From Mucilaginibacter sp. (lineage in GTDB: Bacteria > Bacteroidota > Bacteroidia > Sphingobacteriales > Sphingobacteriaceae), in assembly GCF_025362475.1 (NCBI RefSeq), contig NZ_JANYGH010000019.1, positions 1 through 64,000 of the forward strand: DNA of 64,000 nt, written 5' to 3'. Position 1 is the stretch's first letter. Each line of letters starts with the position of its first letter. Below the pieces are notes generated by a model that saw nothing but the letters and a program-made list of their open reading frames with translations, was not told the DNA's origin and ran no database searches. Both the position numbers and the translations under genes were made by a program. This document shows, in pieces, positions 26,155-34,732 of this stretch.

Positions 26155-26169
26155 TACTTTTTAAAATAC
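26155..26169 (+). repeat. Prophage end motif, right 1 (outermost)
   Basis: TACTTTTTAAAATAC matches the 15-bp end motif less well than the other copies. It is 4 bp from the inferred border at 26,173, which is followed by TATAT, the same five bases that precede the left border. Confidence 0.5.
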
Positions 26170-26173
26170 CCCC

Positions 26174-26198
26174 TATATATGGTTAGTATTTTCTTCAT
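26174..26198 (-). pseudogene. Candidate detached 5' end of the amidohydrolase gene
   Basis: On the minus strand ATG AAG AAA ATA CTA ACC AT (26,198 to 26,179) is followed by ATATA. Joined to the left flank at 12,056 with one copy of the 5-bp repeat, it gives an uninterrupted frame MKKILTIYIYFFKND leading into the amidohydrolase signal-like stretch. This is the only ATG in the stretch up to the sigma gene (26,307) that opens into that frame. TA-rich sequence could produce this by chance. Confidence 0.4.
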
Positions 26199-26306
26199 TA
26201 TAAATAAAGATAGCTTACTTTATAGGATTAAAAACAGCGCCCAACAATTAAAAAATATTTCATACCCCATGCAACCATTTAGCCTCTGCTTCCATCTTAA
26301 TTTTAA

Positions 26307-26879
26307 ATGATGTTTTTGGAACCTAAATATACTCTTGAACAATTGGTGGACCGCTGCAAAACCGGCGACCGCAAAGCACAGGAATTGTTGTATAAACAAT
26401 TGGCTGGCAAAATGCTGGCTGTGTGCATGCGCTACGCTACCGACAGAATGGAGGCCGAAGACATGTTGCAGAATGGGTTTATAAAGGTATTTCAAAAAAT
26501 GGTTGACTATAGAGGGGAAGGTTCGTTTGAAGGCTGGGTAAGGCGCATTATGGTACACAGCTCCATTGAATACTATCGCAAGCATCATAAAATGATGCAG
26601 ATGGTTGATATGGGCGATGCAGATACAGAGCCTTCAGTTAACCCGATAGCCGCTGCAAACCTGGATGCCAGGGTGCTGATGGAACTGATACAACAACTGG
26701 CGCCGGGTTACCGCATTGTATTTAACCTGTACGCGTTGGAAGGTTATTCGCACAAGGAAATTGCCGATATCATAGGCATTACAGAAGGAGCTTCAAAATC
26801 GCAGCTATCAAGGGCGCGCACAATATTAAAAGAACAAATTGCAAAAATGGAGGGTAAAAGTTATGGATATGCAGGATAA
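26307..26879 (+). CDS. ECF-type RNA polymerase sigma factor
   Basis: The 190-residue protein has sigma-70 region 2 (about 25-90, with RMEAEDMLQNGFIKVFQKM) and region 4 (about 125-180, with LPGYR-like APGYRIVFNLYALEGYSHKEIADI and SKSQLSRARTILKEQ described in parts). Such sigma factors respond to envelope signals in Bacteroidota. Its 3' end overlaps the start of a membrane protein gene, which is the usual place of an anti-sigma or co-regulated partner. ATG at 26,310 is an equal start choice. Confidence 0.9.
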   Translation: MMFLEPKYTLEQLVDRCKTGDRKAQELLYKQLAGKMLAVCMRYATDRMEAEDMLQNGFIKVFQKMVDYRGEGSFEGWVRRIMVHSSIEYYRKHHKMMQMVDMGDADTEPSVNPIAAANLDARVLMELIQQLAPGYRIVFNLYALEGYSHKEIADIIGITEGASKSQLSRARTILKEQIAKMEGKSYGYAG

Positions 26880-27651
26880 GGATCTGGATAAATTGTTTCA
26901 ATCGGCATTGGACGGTTATGAGATAGAGCCATCTGCAAAAGTGTGGAGCGGCATTACCGAAGAATTAAATGCAGGTAAACGTAAAAGATCACTGGCACCT
27001 TTCCTGAGCGTTGCCGCGGGTGTAATATTATTAGCAACCGCCGGGCTGCTATTTATCCCGAAGGAAGTTAAGGTAACCAAATCAAAAGCTGATGGAGTGG
27101 CTGCTATTAAACAATCATTAAAACCCGCTGCCCCGGTTGCTGCAACTGTTGCTGATGCACAGCCTGCTAATCAGCCAAACAAAAAGAACGTGATTGCAGT
27201 TATAGCCCCGGCAAATAGTTTAGCAGGCATCAAAATATATAAAGCACGCAGGAAACCGGTTATCGAAAAAACAATTATCGCCGGGCCGGCGCAAACACAG
27301 GATATAGTTAAGCAGAATGATCAGCCGGTGTTAGCTTCGGCTACGCATAAGCAGGAAGTAATAAAGCCCGTTGTACCGGATACGGCAACCAAAATAATGG
27401 CAAAACATATTGAGGAGGTCCCGGTTTTTGCAAGTACACCGCAGGTAATACCAACACAGGTTGCTACTGCCAATAAACAAGCGCCTGCCAAAAAACACAA
27501 AATCCGCAGTTTGGGCGATGTGTTTAATGTAATGATAGCGGCTGTTGATAAACGCAAAGACAAGATTATTGAATTTAGCAATACCGATGGTGACGATGCT
27601 ACCATAACAGGCGTAAACCTGGGCATCATTAAAGTGAAGAAAGAAAAATAA
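26863..27651 (+). CDS. Single-span membrane protein, putative anti-sigma partner
   Basis: Starting at ATG 26,863 (overlapping the sigma gene by 17 bp) the protein has about 262 residues: an acidic cytoplasmic N-terminus (DKDLDKLFQSALDGYEIEPSAKVW), one membrane span (FLSVAAGVILLATAGLLFI) and a Pro/Ala/Lys-rich periplasmic tail of low complexity. Layout and position suggest it holds the sigma factor at the membrane, though no zinc or FecR motif is seen. The barrel gene follows after 30 bp. Confidence 0.75.
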   Translation: MDMQDKDLDKLFQSALDGYEIEPSAKVWSGITEELNAGKRKRSLAPFLSVAAGVILLATAGLLFIPKEVKVTKSKADGVAAIKQSLKPAAPVAATVADAQPANQPNKKNVIAVIAPANSLAGIKIYKARRKPVIEKTIIAGPAQTQDIVKQNDQPVLASATHKQEVIKPVVPDTATKIMAKHIEEVPVFASTPQVIPTQVATANKQAPAKKHKIRSLGDVFNVMIAAVDKRKDKIIEFSNTDGDDATITGVNLGIIKVKKEK

Positions 27652-27681
27652 AATCTAAAGAAAAATATATACACAAATAAT

Positions 27682-28509
27682 ATGAAACGCCTTATTTTCA
27701 CAGCAATGCTATGCATTGCCGCAAGCTATAGCTTTGCCCAAACCACCCCAACCGACTCAACTAAAAGCACCACAGATACCGTTGTTACAAAAAAAGGATT
27801 AAAAGTAAAATTTGGTGTTGGCCAGGATGTGCCTTATGTATCGGTAAATGACAATGATACTACCTACCACCAGCACTCAAAAGCACCCGGCTTTTCCTTT
27901 GGTATTACCTTTTCAAGGATCGATCTTGGTTTTGCCACCTTGATTGATAACGGCAGCTTTACGTTATCTGATAAAAACAAGTTCCTGAGTTATCGCCAGG
28001 CCAAAACCGCCAACTTTGGTTTTGATGTGGTACAGTTCGGCTATCGTTTCAACAGTGCCTTTAAAATCTATGTTTCCGGCGGGTTCGACTGGACCAACAT
28101 CCGCCTGCGCCAGGATATTACCATACAACGCAACGCGCCGGTTTTAACCTTCGTGCCGGATAGCATCCACTTCAGCAAAAACCGCTTTTCATCAAGCTAC
28201 TTGCGCATACCACTGTCGTTTTACTACCGCAGTCATGAGGATAGCCGGGGCAACTATTTCCGCCTGGTGGCCGGGCCAGAGGTTGGCATCTTGCTGAACG
28301 GTCGGGTAAAACAGATAAGTGATGAACGTGGCAAGCAAAAGTTTGATGATGATTATCACTTTGCCAAACTGCGTAAAGGAGTGTTCGTCCGCATGGGTTA
28401 TGGCATCATGGGTATTTACGCCAAATACTACTTTAACGATATGTTTGAGAACAGCCCCGATCAGCAAGGCTTAAAGAACTTCTCATTTGGATTGACGCTG
28501 GGATTCTAA
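27682..28509 (+). CDS. Outer-membrane beta-barrel protein (PorT-like)
   Basis: The 275-residue protein has a signal peptide (MKRLIFTAMLCIAASYSFAQ) and a beta-rich mature part of alternating hydrophobic strands ending in aromatic residues, closing with FSFGLTLGF, a C-terminal aromatic barrel signal. It resembles the PorT/outer-membrane beta-barrel families of Bacteroidota. It is the third gene of the sigma factor operon and may be its regulatory target or sensor. Confidence 0.8.
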   Translation: MKRLIFTAMLCIAASYSFAQTTPTDSTKSTTDTVVTKKGLKVKFGVGQDVPYVSVNDNDTTYHQHSKAPGFSFGITFSRIDLGFATLIDNGSFTLSDKNKFLSYRQAKTANFGFDVVQFGYRFNSAFKIYVSGGFDWTNIRLRQDITIQRNAPVLTFVPDSIHFSKNRFSSSYLRIPLSFYYRSHEDSRGNYFRLVAGPEVGILLNGRVKQISDERGKQKFDDDYHFAKLRKGVFVRMGYGIMGIYAKYYFNDMFENSPDQQGLKNFSFGLTLGF

Positions 28510-28606
28510 TACACACGAATTTCACGAATTAGGTCGAATGTTCACAAATCCGCTTGTAGCAAAAATTTGTGAAATTCGCTTTGGTTCGTGAAATTCGTGT
28601 GTATTA
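28507..28606. repeat. 22-bp perfect inverted repeat (ACACGAATTTCACGAA type)
   Basis: Arms 28,507-28,528 and 28,585-28,606 are exact reverse complements with a 56-bp centre that holds further shortened copies of the word. The left arm begins with the TAA stop codon of the barrel gene. More copies of the word continue to about 28,650. It can act as a terminator-like hairpin. Confidence 0.8.
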
Positions 28607-28662
28607 AATTCGTGTCAATCAAATTTGTGTAATTCGCCTCAATTCGTGCCATTAGTGTTTAC

Positions 28663-28670
28663 TATCTTTG
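28663..28670 (+). promoter_or_regulatory. -7 promoter box TATCTTTG
   Basis: It matches the Bacteroidota TAnnTTTG element and ends 6 bp before the ATG of the ABC ATPase gene, so transcription should start at or next to the start codon. No good -33 TTG at the usual spacing is seen. Confidence 0.55.
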
Positions 28671-28676
28671 CCTACG

Positions 28677-29675
28677 ATGTCAGACACTCCTTTTTTGCAG
28701 GCAATTGCGGTAAGTAAAATATATCCCGGTAAACAGATGGCCGGTGTTAAAACCACGGATATAACTATTGAGCCGGGCAAAATAACGGCTATTATAGGCG
28801 AAAGCGGCAGCGGAAAAAGCACTTTATTACGGTTACTTTACGGCTTGCTTTCCCCGGATCAAGGCACGGTTCTGTTTAAAGGTGAACGCATCTGGGGGCC
28901 CGAAGAAAAACTGATCCCCGGTCATGACGCCATGAAAATGGTTACCCAGCATACCGATGATTTGAACTTGTTTGCCAAAGTTTGGGATAACGTTGCCGCT
29001 ATGTTGCCGGCAACCGATCTGAAAGCCAAACAGCAAAAAACCGAACATGTATTAAAGCAGCTTAATATGGCCCACATGGCCGATAAGCGCGTGGCCGACT
29101 TAAGTGGCGGCGAGAAGCAAAGGGTGGCCATTGCAAGGGCTATAATTACCCGTCCGCAGGTGTTATTGCTTGATGAGCCCTTTAACCAGGTGGATACTTC
29201 ATTTCGCGAGGGATTGCAGCATGATATCAGGCAGATAGTAAAGGAAATTGGCCTAACTGTAATCATGGTATCGCATGACCCGGCAGAAGTGCTCTCCATG
29301 GCTGATAAGTTGGTGGTCATCAAAAACGGGCAGATTGTAGAGCAGGGTCCTCCTAAAACACTCTACCAAACTCCACAGAACTTGTATACTGCGCAACTGC
29401 TTAGCAACTGCAATATACTTACTGCCCCCGAAGCCAAAAGCTGCGACATTAAAGCCACTAAAGATTATGTGGTGGTTTACCCTGAATGGATTAAAATAAA
29501 GCTCATCACCAAAACAAAAAACTGGACCATTAAGGAGGTGCTCTTTAAAGGTTCTTACGAAGATCTGATCCTCCAAAATGGCGACATTCTGCTGCGCGTT
29601 ATAAACGACGTGCCTGGTGGTTATAACGAAGGGGATCTGGTATCTGTACGGGTTGGAAAATGGCTGGAATATTAG
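28677..29675 (+). CDS. ABC transporter ATP-binding protein without adjacent permease
   Basis: The protein (332 residues from ATG 28,677; TTG at 28,668 is an in-frame alternative) has Walker A GESGSGKST, Q-loop, signature LSGGEKQRVAIARA, Walker B VLLLDEP and the switch His in VIMVSHDP. A C-terminal part of about 90 residues (from TAPEAK on) looks like a TOBE-type regulatory or substrate-associated domain, as in import ATPases. No permease or binding protein is nearby, so the substrate is unknown. Confidence 0.88.
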   Translation: MSDTPFLQAIAVSKIYPGKQMAGVKTTDITIEPGKITAIIGESGSGKSTLLRLLYGLLSPDQGTVLFKGERIWGPEEKLIPGHDAMKMVTQHTDDLNLFAKVWDNVAAMLPATDLKAKQQKTEHVLKQLNMAHMADKRVADLSGGEKQRVAIARAIITRPQVLLLDEPFNQVDTSFREGLQHDIRQIVKEIGLTVIMVSHDPAEVLSMADKLVVIKNGQIVEQGPPKTLYQTPQNLYTAQLLSNCNILTAPEAKSCDIKATKDYVVVYPEWIKIKLITKTKNWTIKEVLFKGSYEDLILQNGDILLRVINDVPGGYNEGDLVSVRVGKWLEY

Positions 29676-29828
29676 GAAGATTGACCACGGGCACTACTTT
29701 TTTCACTACGCCCGCGATAAATTAGTTTTAGGAATAGCCAATACATCTGCTGATAATCTCAGCACACACATTTAATTTGAGCAAAAGCTTGCCTTAAAAA
29801 ATCGGTTATAAAAGGTAAGGGTAACCTA

Positions 29829-31055
29829 TCAATTTTCGTTGATCAATATATCCTTAGCCATAATCATAGGCACACTGATATATTTTTTCTCCATGTAATT
29901 GATCACCTTCTCCAGTATCTCGCGCGATTGCTGATCCATACCCTGTACCTCATCGGCAAATACGGAATTGATGGCGGTGTTGCGGATCTCCTTGATTTTT
30001 TCGGGTACCTGGCGCATGGCTACTTCAATACGGCGTTGTTTTAACTGGGTTAAAAACTCGGCAATATTTTGTTCAATAATACCTTCGGCGTGTACCAGTT
30101 CATGGTAACGTTCCTGCAGGTTGTGTTTGGCAACCTCGTTTAATGAATGTACCTCGATAAAGTTAACGGGAAATTGCTCCAGCACTTCGGGCGCGGTATC
30201 GTTAGGAATGGCAAGGTCAACTATCGTTTTTTTGCCTGCTTCACCGTTTAACAGTGTTTTGTATATTTCGGTAGTAATGATAGGCTCAACAGCCGATGTG
30301 CAGGTAATAATGGCATCAAAGCCTTTACTATATGTTTTTAAAGCTTCTAAATCAAAAGCTTCGCCGTTCAAATCATCAGCCAGTTGCTGTGCTTTTGATA
30401 CCGTACGGTTAAAAACAGCAAAGTTGCTGAATTTATGCTTTTGCAGGTATTTTGAAATATTGCGGTTGGTTTCGCCGGCACCTATGATAAGTACACGGGC
30501 ATTGGAGCAAAGATTAAGATCTTTAAGCTTGCGGTAAGCTAACGAAACAACCGAAATTGGATTTTTTGAAATATTAGTGTGGGTATAAACCTCTTTTGCC
30601 GTTTTTACCACACAATTCATGATCATGCGCATGCCATCACCGGTTAAACCAGCCTCTTTGCAATGCTCATAAGCTTTACGCAACTGAGCAAGTATCTCCT
30701 TTTCGCCAACTATCAAACTCTCCAATGAGCATGAAGTGCGCAAAAGGTGAACCATGGCTTCCTGGTCTTCATAAATAGAAGCGCCATCCATAAACGTACT
30801 TAACGAACTTTCACACAGCTCGGTATTAAAGGCTTCAATAAACCGTTTAGCAAAATCCTTATCAACCACCTGTGGGGTAGTCATAACAAATTCCACACGG
30901 TTACATGTAGCCAGATAAAAGATTTCTGGTATCCCAAATTGAGTTTTAACCTGTTGAAGTTTTTCCGTCAGATTTTCCTGGCATACCACCAATCTACCTA
31001 TTTCCTTCAGTTCAATCTGTTTGTGTGTAAAAGCAATAACCTTTAAATACTTCAA
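29829..31055 (-). CDS. hemA: Glutamyl-tRNA reductase
   Basis: HemA reduces glutamyl-tRNA to glutamate-1-semialdehyde with NADPH, the first committed step of C5 heme synthesis. The catalytic cysteine is C51 in YLATCNRVEF; VGEKEILAQLRKAYE and the nucleotide-binding RVLIIGAGETNRNI are family hallmarks. Length 408 is normal. It lies on the same strand as the other hem genes but about 21 kb upstream of hemC, with the prophage and other accessory genes in between. Confidence 0.95.
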   Translation of the reverse strand: MKYLKVIAFTHKQIELKEIGRLVVCQENLTEKLQQVKTQFGIPEIFYLATCNRVEFVMTTPQVVDKDFAKRFIEAFNTELCESSLSTFMDGASIYEDQEAMVHLLRTSCSLESLIVGEKEILAQLRKAYEHCKEAGLTGDGMRMIMNCVVKTAKEVYTHTNISKNPISVVSLAYRKLKDLNLCSNARVLIIGAGETNRNISKYLQKHKFSNFAVFNRTVSKAQQLADDLNGEAFDLEALKTYSKGFDAIITCTSAVEPIITTEIYKTLLNGEAGKKTIVDLAIPNDTAPEVLEQFPVNFIEVHSLNEVAKHNLQERYHELVHAEGIIEQNIAEFLTQLKQRRIEVAMRQVPEKIKEIRNTAINSVFADEVQGMDQQSREILEKVINYMEKKYISVPMIMAKDILINEN

Positions 31056-31221
31056 AGCAGTTTTAAATTTGACCGAACAAAAATATCACTATAAAAGCGG
31101 AGCAATGTCAACACTTTGTCAAAGAGGAGTATTTAGAATTGTTATAAATTAGGAGAAATGACCCGAAAACAACATTAAAACTGCTTAAAACAATATTTAA
31201 CAAAATATTGTATATTGAGTA

Positions 31222-31605
31222 ATGCGTTTGATAAAAAATATGAGCCTTTTGATATTGATAATTGGCTATACTTTTACAGGCGTTAATCATTTCAGAAATC
31301 CGGCTTCTTATTATCCAATTATTCCGCATTATTTGCCCTACCCCGTATTGATAAACATACTGGCAGGTGTATTTGAAATAGTATTTGCCATGATGCTGAT
31401 ATCACACAAAACAAGGCCATGGGCTGTTTATGGTACTATATTAATGCTGGCAGCTTTTTTGCCGGTTCATATTGGGATGGTAGCTAATGCGCCTTTTAAA
31501 TTAGGTAACATAACCGTAACACCATTTATTGCCTGGGCACGTTTAACTTTACAACCGGTATTGATGTTGTGGGTTGCGTGGCATACAAAAACATCATTAA
31601 ACTAA
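31222..31605 (+). CDS. DoxX-like integral membrane protein
   Basis: The 127-residue protein consists of four hydrophobic spans and carries the DoxX-type features GYTFTGVNHFRNP near the first span and NILAGVFEIVFAMML in the second. The biochemical role of this family is not settled. It is divergent from hemA. A start at the internal ATG (MSLLILIIG) is possible. Confidence 0.75.
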   Translation: MRLIKNMSLLILIIGYTFTGVNHFRNPASYYPIIPHYLPYPVLINILAGVFEIVFAMMLISHKTRPWAVYGTILMLAAFLPVHIGMVANAPFKLGNITVTPFIAWARLTLQPVLMLWVAWHTKTSLN

Positions 31606-31695
31606 ATAATTAACATATGATTTCCCGCACATACGCTTGCTGATTTTCATTGAATCTTCTCGCCCTTACGGAAAAATCAAGATATATATACTATT

Positions 31696-33222
31696 ATGGA
31701 TCTGCAAAGTGTTGAAATGCGTAACCTGGAAGTACAGGATTACCAGGAATTAAAAAAATCGATGAAGTCGGCCTATATAGATATGGATGAGGACTATTGG
31801 GACGCCAATTCCATAAAAAAGCTCATCAGGATATTTCCCGAAGGGCAGATCTGTGTAACGGTTAACGGGGTGGTGGTAGGTTGCGCGCTTGCCATTATGG
31901 TTGATTACCAAAAGTTTGGCGATAACCATACCTACAAACAAATCACCGGGGATAGTACTTTTAAAACCCATACCGATAAGGGCGATGTATTATATGGTAT
32001 TGATATATTTATACATCCCAATTATCGCGGCCTGCGTTTAGCCCGCCGCCTTTATGATGCCCGCAAGGCCCTGTGCGAAAAGCTGAACCTGAAAAGTATC
32101 ATTGCCGGCGGCCGCATCCCCAATTATCAAAAATTCCAGAACGACCTTACGCCGCGCCAATACATTGATAAGGTAAAGTATAAAGAGATCTATGATCCCA
32201 CCCTTTCTTTTCAGCTGGCGAATGATTTCCATGTACGTAAGGTATTGAAGAACTATTTACCAGAGGATAGCCGGTCAAAAGGTTTTGCTACGCTGATAGA
32301 GTGGAACAATGTGTATTATGAGGAAATCAGCTCGGCCATTAATCAAAAAACAGTAGTACGCATTGGCCTGGTACAATGGCAGATGCGCCCCTATAGCAAC
32401 ATCAGCGAATTGCTGAAACATGCCGAATACTTTGTTGACGCCGTGAGCGATTACCAGGCAGATTTTATACTATTCCCCGAATTGTTTGGCACACCACTAA
32501 TGGCCGATTACAACCACATGGATTCGGCAAAGGCCATGCGCGAGCTGGCCAAGTACACCCAGCCCATTATAGAGGAGTTTTCAAAATTGGCGGTATCCTA
32601 CAACGTGAACATTATAGCGGGCAGCATGCCTACAATTTTCGAGGAATCGTTGTACAATGTATCCTATCTTTTCAGGCGCAATGGTAGCATGGAAGAGGTT
32701 TACAAGATTCACCCTACCCCGGCCGAGATCAGCTCATGGGGTATCCGGGGTGGCGATGAAGTGAGGGTTTTTGAAACCGATGCCGGTAAAATAGGTATCC
32801 TGATTTGTTATGATGTGGAGTTTCCCGAATTATCACGCATATTGGCCAGCCAGGATATGCAGATCCTGTTTGTTCCGTTTTTAACCGATACGCAGAACGG
32901 CTATAACCGGGTTAAATTTTGCTCGCAGGCCCGCGCTGTTGAAAATGAATGTTATGTAGCCATTGCCGGCTGTGTAGGTAACCTGCCCAATGTAAACAAC
33001 ATGGGTATCAGCTACGCGCAATCGGCAGTATTTACACCATCTGATTTTGGTTTCCCTACCAACGGCATCCAATCAGAAGCCACACCCAACAGCGAAATGA
33101 TTGTAATTGCCGATGTGGACCTATCCTTACTGGATGAGCTTCATGAGTACGGCAGCGTACAAAATTTAAAAGACAGGCGCACCGATCTTTATAATATTAC
33201 TTTTAATGGAAAAAAGGTGTAA
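31696..33222 (+). CDS. GNAT acetyltransferase / carbon-nitrogen hydrolase fusion
   Basis: The 508-residue protein joins a GNAT N-acetyltransferase domain (about 1-205; IDIFIHPNYRGLRLARRLYDA is the acetyl-CoA site) to a nitrilase-fold amidohydrolase (about 220-508) with the Glu-Lys-Cys triad in LFPELFG, YKIHPTP and LICYDVEFPE. Fusions of this type are known in Bacteroidota; the substrate is not. The hydrolase could act on an amide while the first domain acylates an amine of the same pathway. Confidence 0.9.
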   Translation: MDLQSVEMRNLEVQDYQELKKSMKSAYIDMDEDYWDANSIKKLIRIFPEGQICVTVNGVVVGCALAIMVDYQKFGDNHTYKQITGDSTFKTHTDKGDVLYGIDIFIHPNYRGLRLARRLYDARKALCEKLNLKSIIAGGRIPNYQKFQNDLTPRQYIDKVKYKEIYDPTLSFQLANDFHVRKVLKNYLPEDSRSKGFATLIEWNNVYYEEISSAINQKTVVRIGLVQWQMRPYSNISELLKHAEYFVDAVSDYQADFILFPELFGTPLMADYNHMDSAKAMRELAKYTQPIIEEFSKLAVSYNVNIIAGSMPTIFEESLYNVSYLFRRNGSMEEVYKIHPTPAEISSWGIRGGDEVRVFETDAGKIGILICYDVEFPELSRILASQDMQILFVPFLTDTQNGYNRVKFCSQARAVENECYVAIAGCVGNLPNVNNMGISYAQSAVFTPSDFGFPTNGIQSEATPNSEMIVIADVDLSLLDELHEYGSVQNLKDRRTDLYNITFNGKKV

Positions 33223-33259
33223 TAACATGTTGTGATTGGCTGTTAACTTAGCGTAATTA

Positions 33260-33814
33260 TTATACTTCCACAGCCATTTTAGCCTTCTTTTTGTGATGCC
33301 TGTAAACACGTTTAAACCTTGGAGTCTTCGCTTCAACTTTGGAATATGATGTTAAAACCCCGCCTTTTGAGGTGACACTAATTAATAATCCACCCGATAA
33401 AAGCACTATGTTTTTTATAATATACTGACCAAGTAAAGTTGGCACAAAAATATGGGTAAAGGTTTCGTGGGGAAAAAACACCAATGGTAAAAAGGTACCC
33501 ATCATCTGGAAATACAGCAAAACCAATGTTAAGCTTAGCCACCTTTTTAAAATAAAGCCCAAGCCTATGGTACATTCCCAAACAGCTAATAGGGGTAATG
33601 CGGCTGCCGGCTTCACCAAACCCAGGGTAAGCGTTTCAATAGTTCTGCCTGCAATGTCTTCAGCCGGACTTAGCCCCGGGAAAAACTTAAGCACACCAAA
33701 CCATATAAATACCAGGCCCAATGAAACCCTGAGGATGGTTAATCCATTCCTGGCTTTCCAATCTGCCATTTTTATTTCTGCCTTAACAAAAAAATGTATC
33801 AGCTTCTTTATCAT
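33260..33814 (-). CDS. DoxX/YkgB-like membrane protein
   Basis: The 184-residue protein has four or so hydrophobic spans (about 26-45, 70-90, 95-115, 130-148), with ILRVSLGLVFIWFGVLKFFPGL, a motif frequent in DoxX/DoxD-type and YkgB-like proteins, and a strongly basic C-terminal tail (RFKRVYRHHKKKAKM) in the cytoplasm. Function is unknown. It is convergent with the GNAT-nitrilase gene. Confidence 0.75.
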   Translation of the reverse strand: MIKKLIHFFVKAEIKMADWKARNGLTILRVSLGLVFIWFGVLKFFPGLSPAEDIAGRTIETLTLGLVKPAAALPLLAVWECTIGLGFILKRWLSLTLVLLYFQMMGTFLPLVFFPHETFTHIFVPTLLGQYIIKNIVLLSGGLLISVTSKGGVLTSYSKVEAKTPRFKRVYRHHKKKAKMAVEV

Positions 33815-33966
33815 CTTACTTAATCTCGGGGTACAACTTCATTTAGGCTGACGGCATTTGTAACAAAAATGTTCAGTTGTTAAATATAGTTTAAAACCTC
33901 AGATTTTATAAAAATAATACAATTGTCTAAACCAGCCCTTATCGTCCGGTTACATCATAAATATCT

Positions 33967-34587
33967 TTATGGCTTCAGAGTCTCCGCGGACTTCTTGGAA
34001 AGAAGATCTTTTTGCTTAAAATACAGTTTCAGCAAGTCATCAAGATCGCCATATTTATATTCCTTGTTTTTTATCTTCTCTGACAGGTCCGGGCGATCAT
34101 CAAGTAAGGGACTTAATACCTCAGCAAAGTTCTTTCGGTCCAAATTGGTTATATGGTCAGGATCGGGTCCATAATAATAATCGATATCATAACGGTTAGC
34201 CATGTAAACACCGGCAGGTCCGTTAAAATTTGTAGTCCGGTACCGGGCGTAAAGTTTTACAGCTTTATCAAAAACAACTTTCAGAATAGGATACTGCTCT
34301 GTTTCCTTTGCGTGAGAAACAACAAAACTGTCAGCTTTCATCACAAAAGAACTGAACTGCGCGGTCTTTACCTTTTGTCGCTGATCGTCGGGTGTTAACT
34401 TAAAAAAAACATGATCTCCAACGGTGGTGAACGGGCTTATGGTTGGCGGCGTCCATTTAATTAAGCCTATCGATTTCACATTTTGCAGGTCGTAAATACA
34501 ACCGGGAATATAATCGCCATATTTTTGGCCGTACGTAGTAAGCGTTATTGTGCAAAGTAAAATGGTGTATATGATATAACGACGCAT
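33967..34587 (-). CDS. Secreted protein of unknown function
   Basis: I choose the ATG at 34,587 because it opens a signal peptide (MRRYIIYTILLCTITLTTYG); the longer upstream reading has no coding character. The mature part of about 185 residues is basic and Tyr-rich, with no recognised domain. It is divergent from the radical SAM gene and stands alone. Confidence 0.65.
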   Translation of the reverse strand: MRRYIIYTILLCTITLTTYGQKYGDYIPGCIYDLQNVKSIGLIKWTPPTISPFTTVGDHVFFKLTPDDQRQKVKTAQFSSFVMKADSFVVSHAKETEQYPILKVVFDKAVKLYARYRTTNFNGPAGVYMANRYDIDYYYGPDPDHITNLDRKNFAEVLSPLLDDRPDLSEKIKNKEYKYGDLDDLLKLYFKQKDLLSKKSAETLKP

Positions 34588-34717
34588 AAAGTTAGGGTTG
34601 TTTAAACTTGATAAGATGAAGATATTATTATTTATCAATAAATAAACATACCTGCCATACATTCTGTAAATCATTATAGGCTATTACAGTAACACATGCA
34701 TTTGCTTATCAATTCAC

Positions 34718-34725
34718 TATCTTTG
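34718..34725 (+). promoter_or_regulatory. -7 promoter box TATCTTTG
   Basis: It matches TAnnTTTG and lies 7 bp before the ATG of the radical SAM gene, predicting a leaderless or very short-leader mRNA. A TTTG at 34,701-34,704 is closer than the usual -33 spacing. Confidence 0.55.
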
Positions 34726-34732
34726 CGGCATA

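Larger units (their letters stand above)
12057..26173. mobile_element. Compact Mu-like prophage (about 14.1 kb), lacking recognisable head genes
   Basis: The element reads leftward from a divergent repressor: small HTH protein, MuA-type transposase, MuB-type ATPase, small early genes, GemA-like protein, prohead protease, tail chaperone, tape measure, baseplate/spike genes and two cargo genes. Three 15-bp end motifs lie near each border. The left border is set at the TG at 12,057 beside the outermost motif; the right border at 26,173 is inferred from a 5-bp TATAT duplication (12,052-12,056 and 26,174-26,178) that also restores the amidohydrolase frame. The right border does not end in CA, so it is uncertain by some bases. 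Confidence 0.82.

Noticed and set aside
26220..26588. A 122-codon minus-strand ORF over the sigma factor start
   Set aside because: It is antisense to a clearly conserved sigma factor, has no domain, and its low-complexity His/Phe-rich sequence is typical of a shadow frame.
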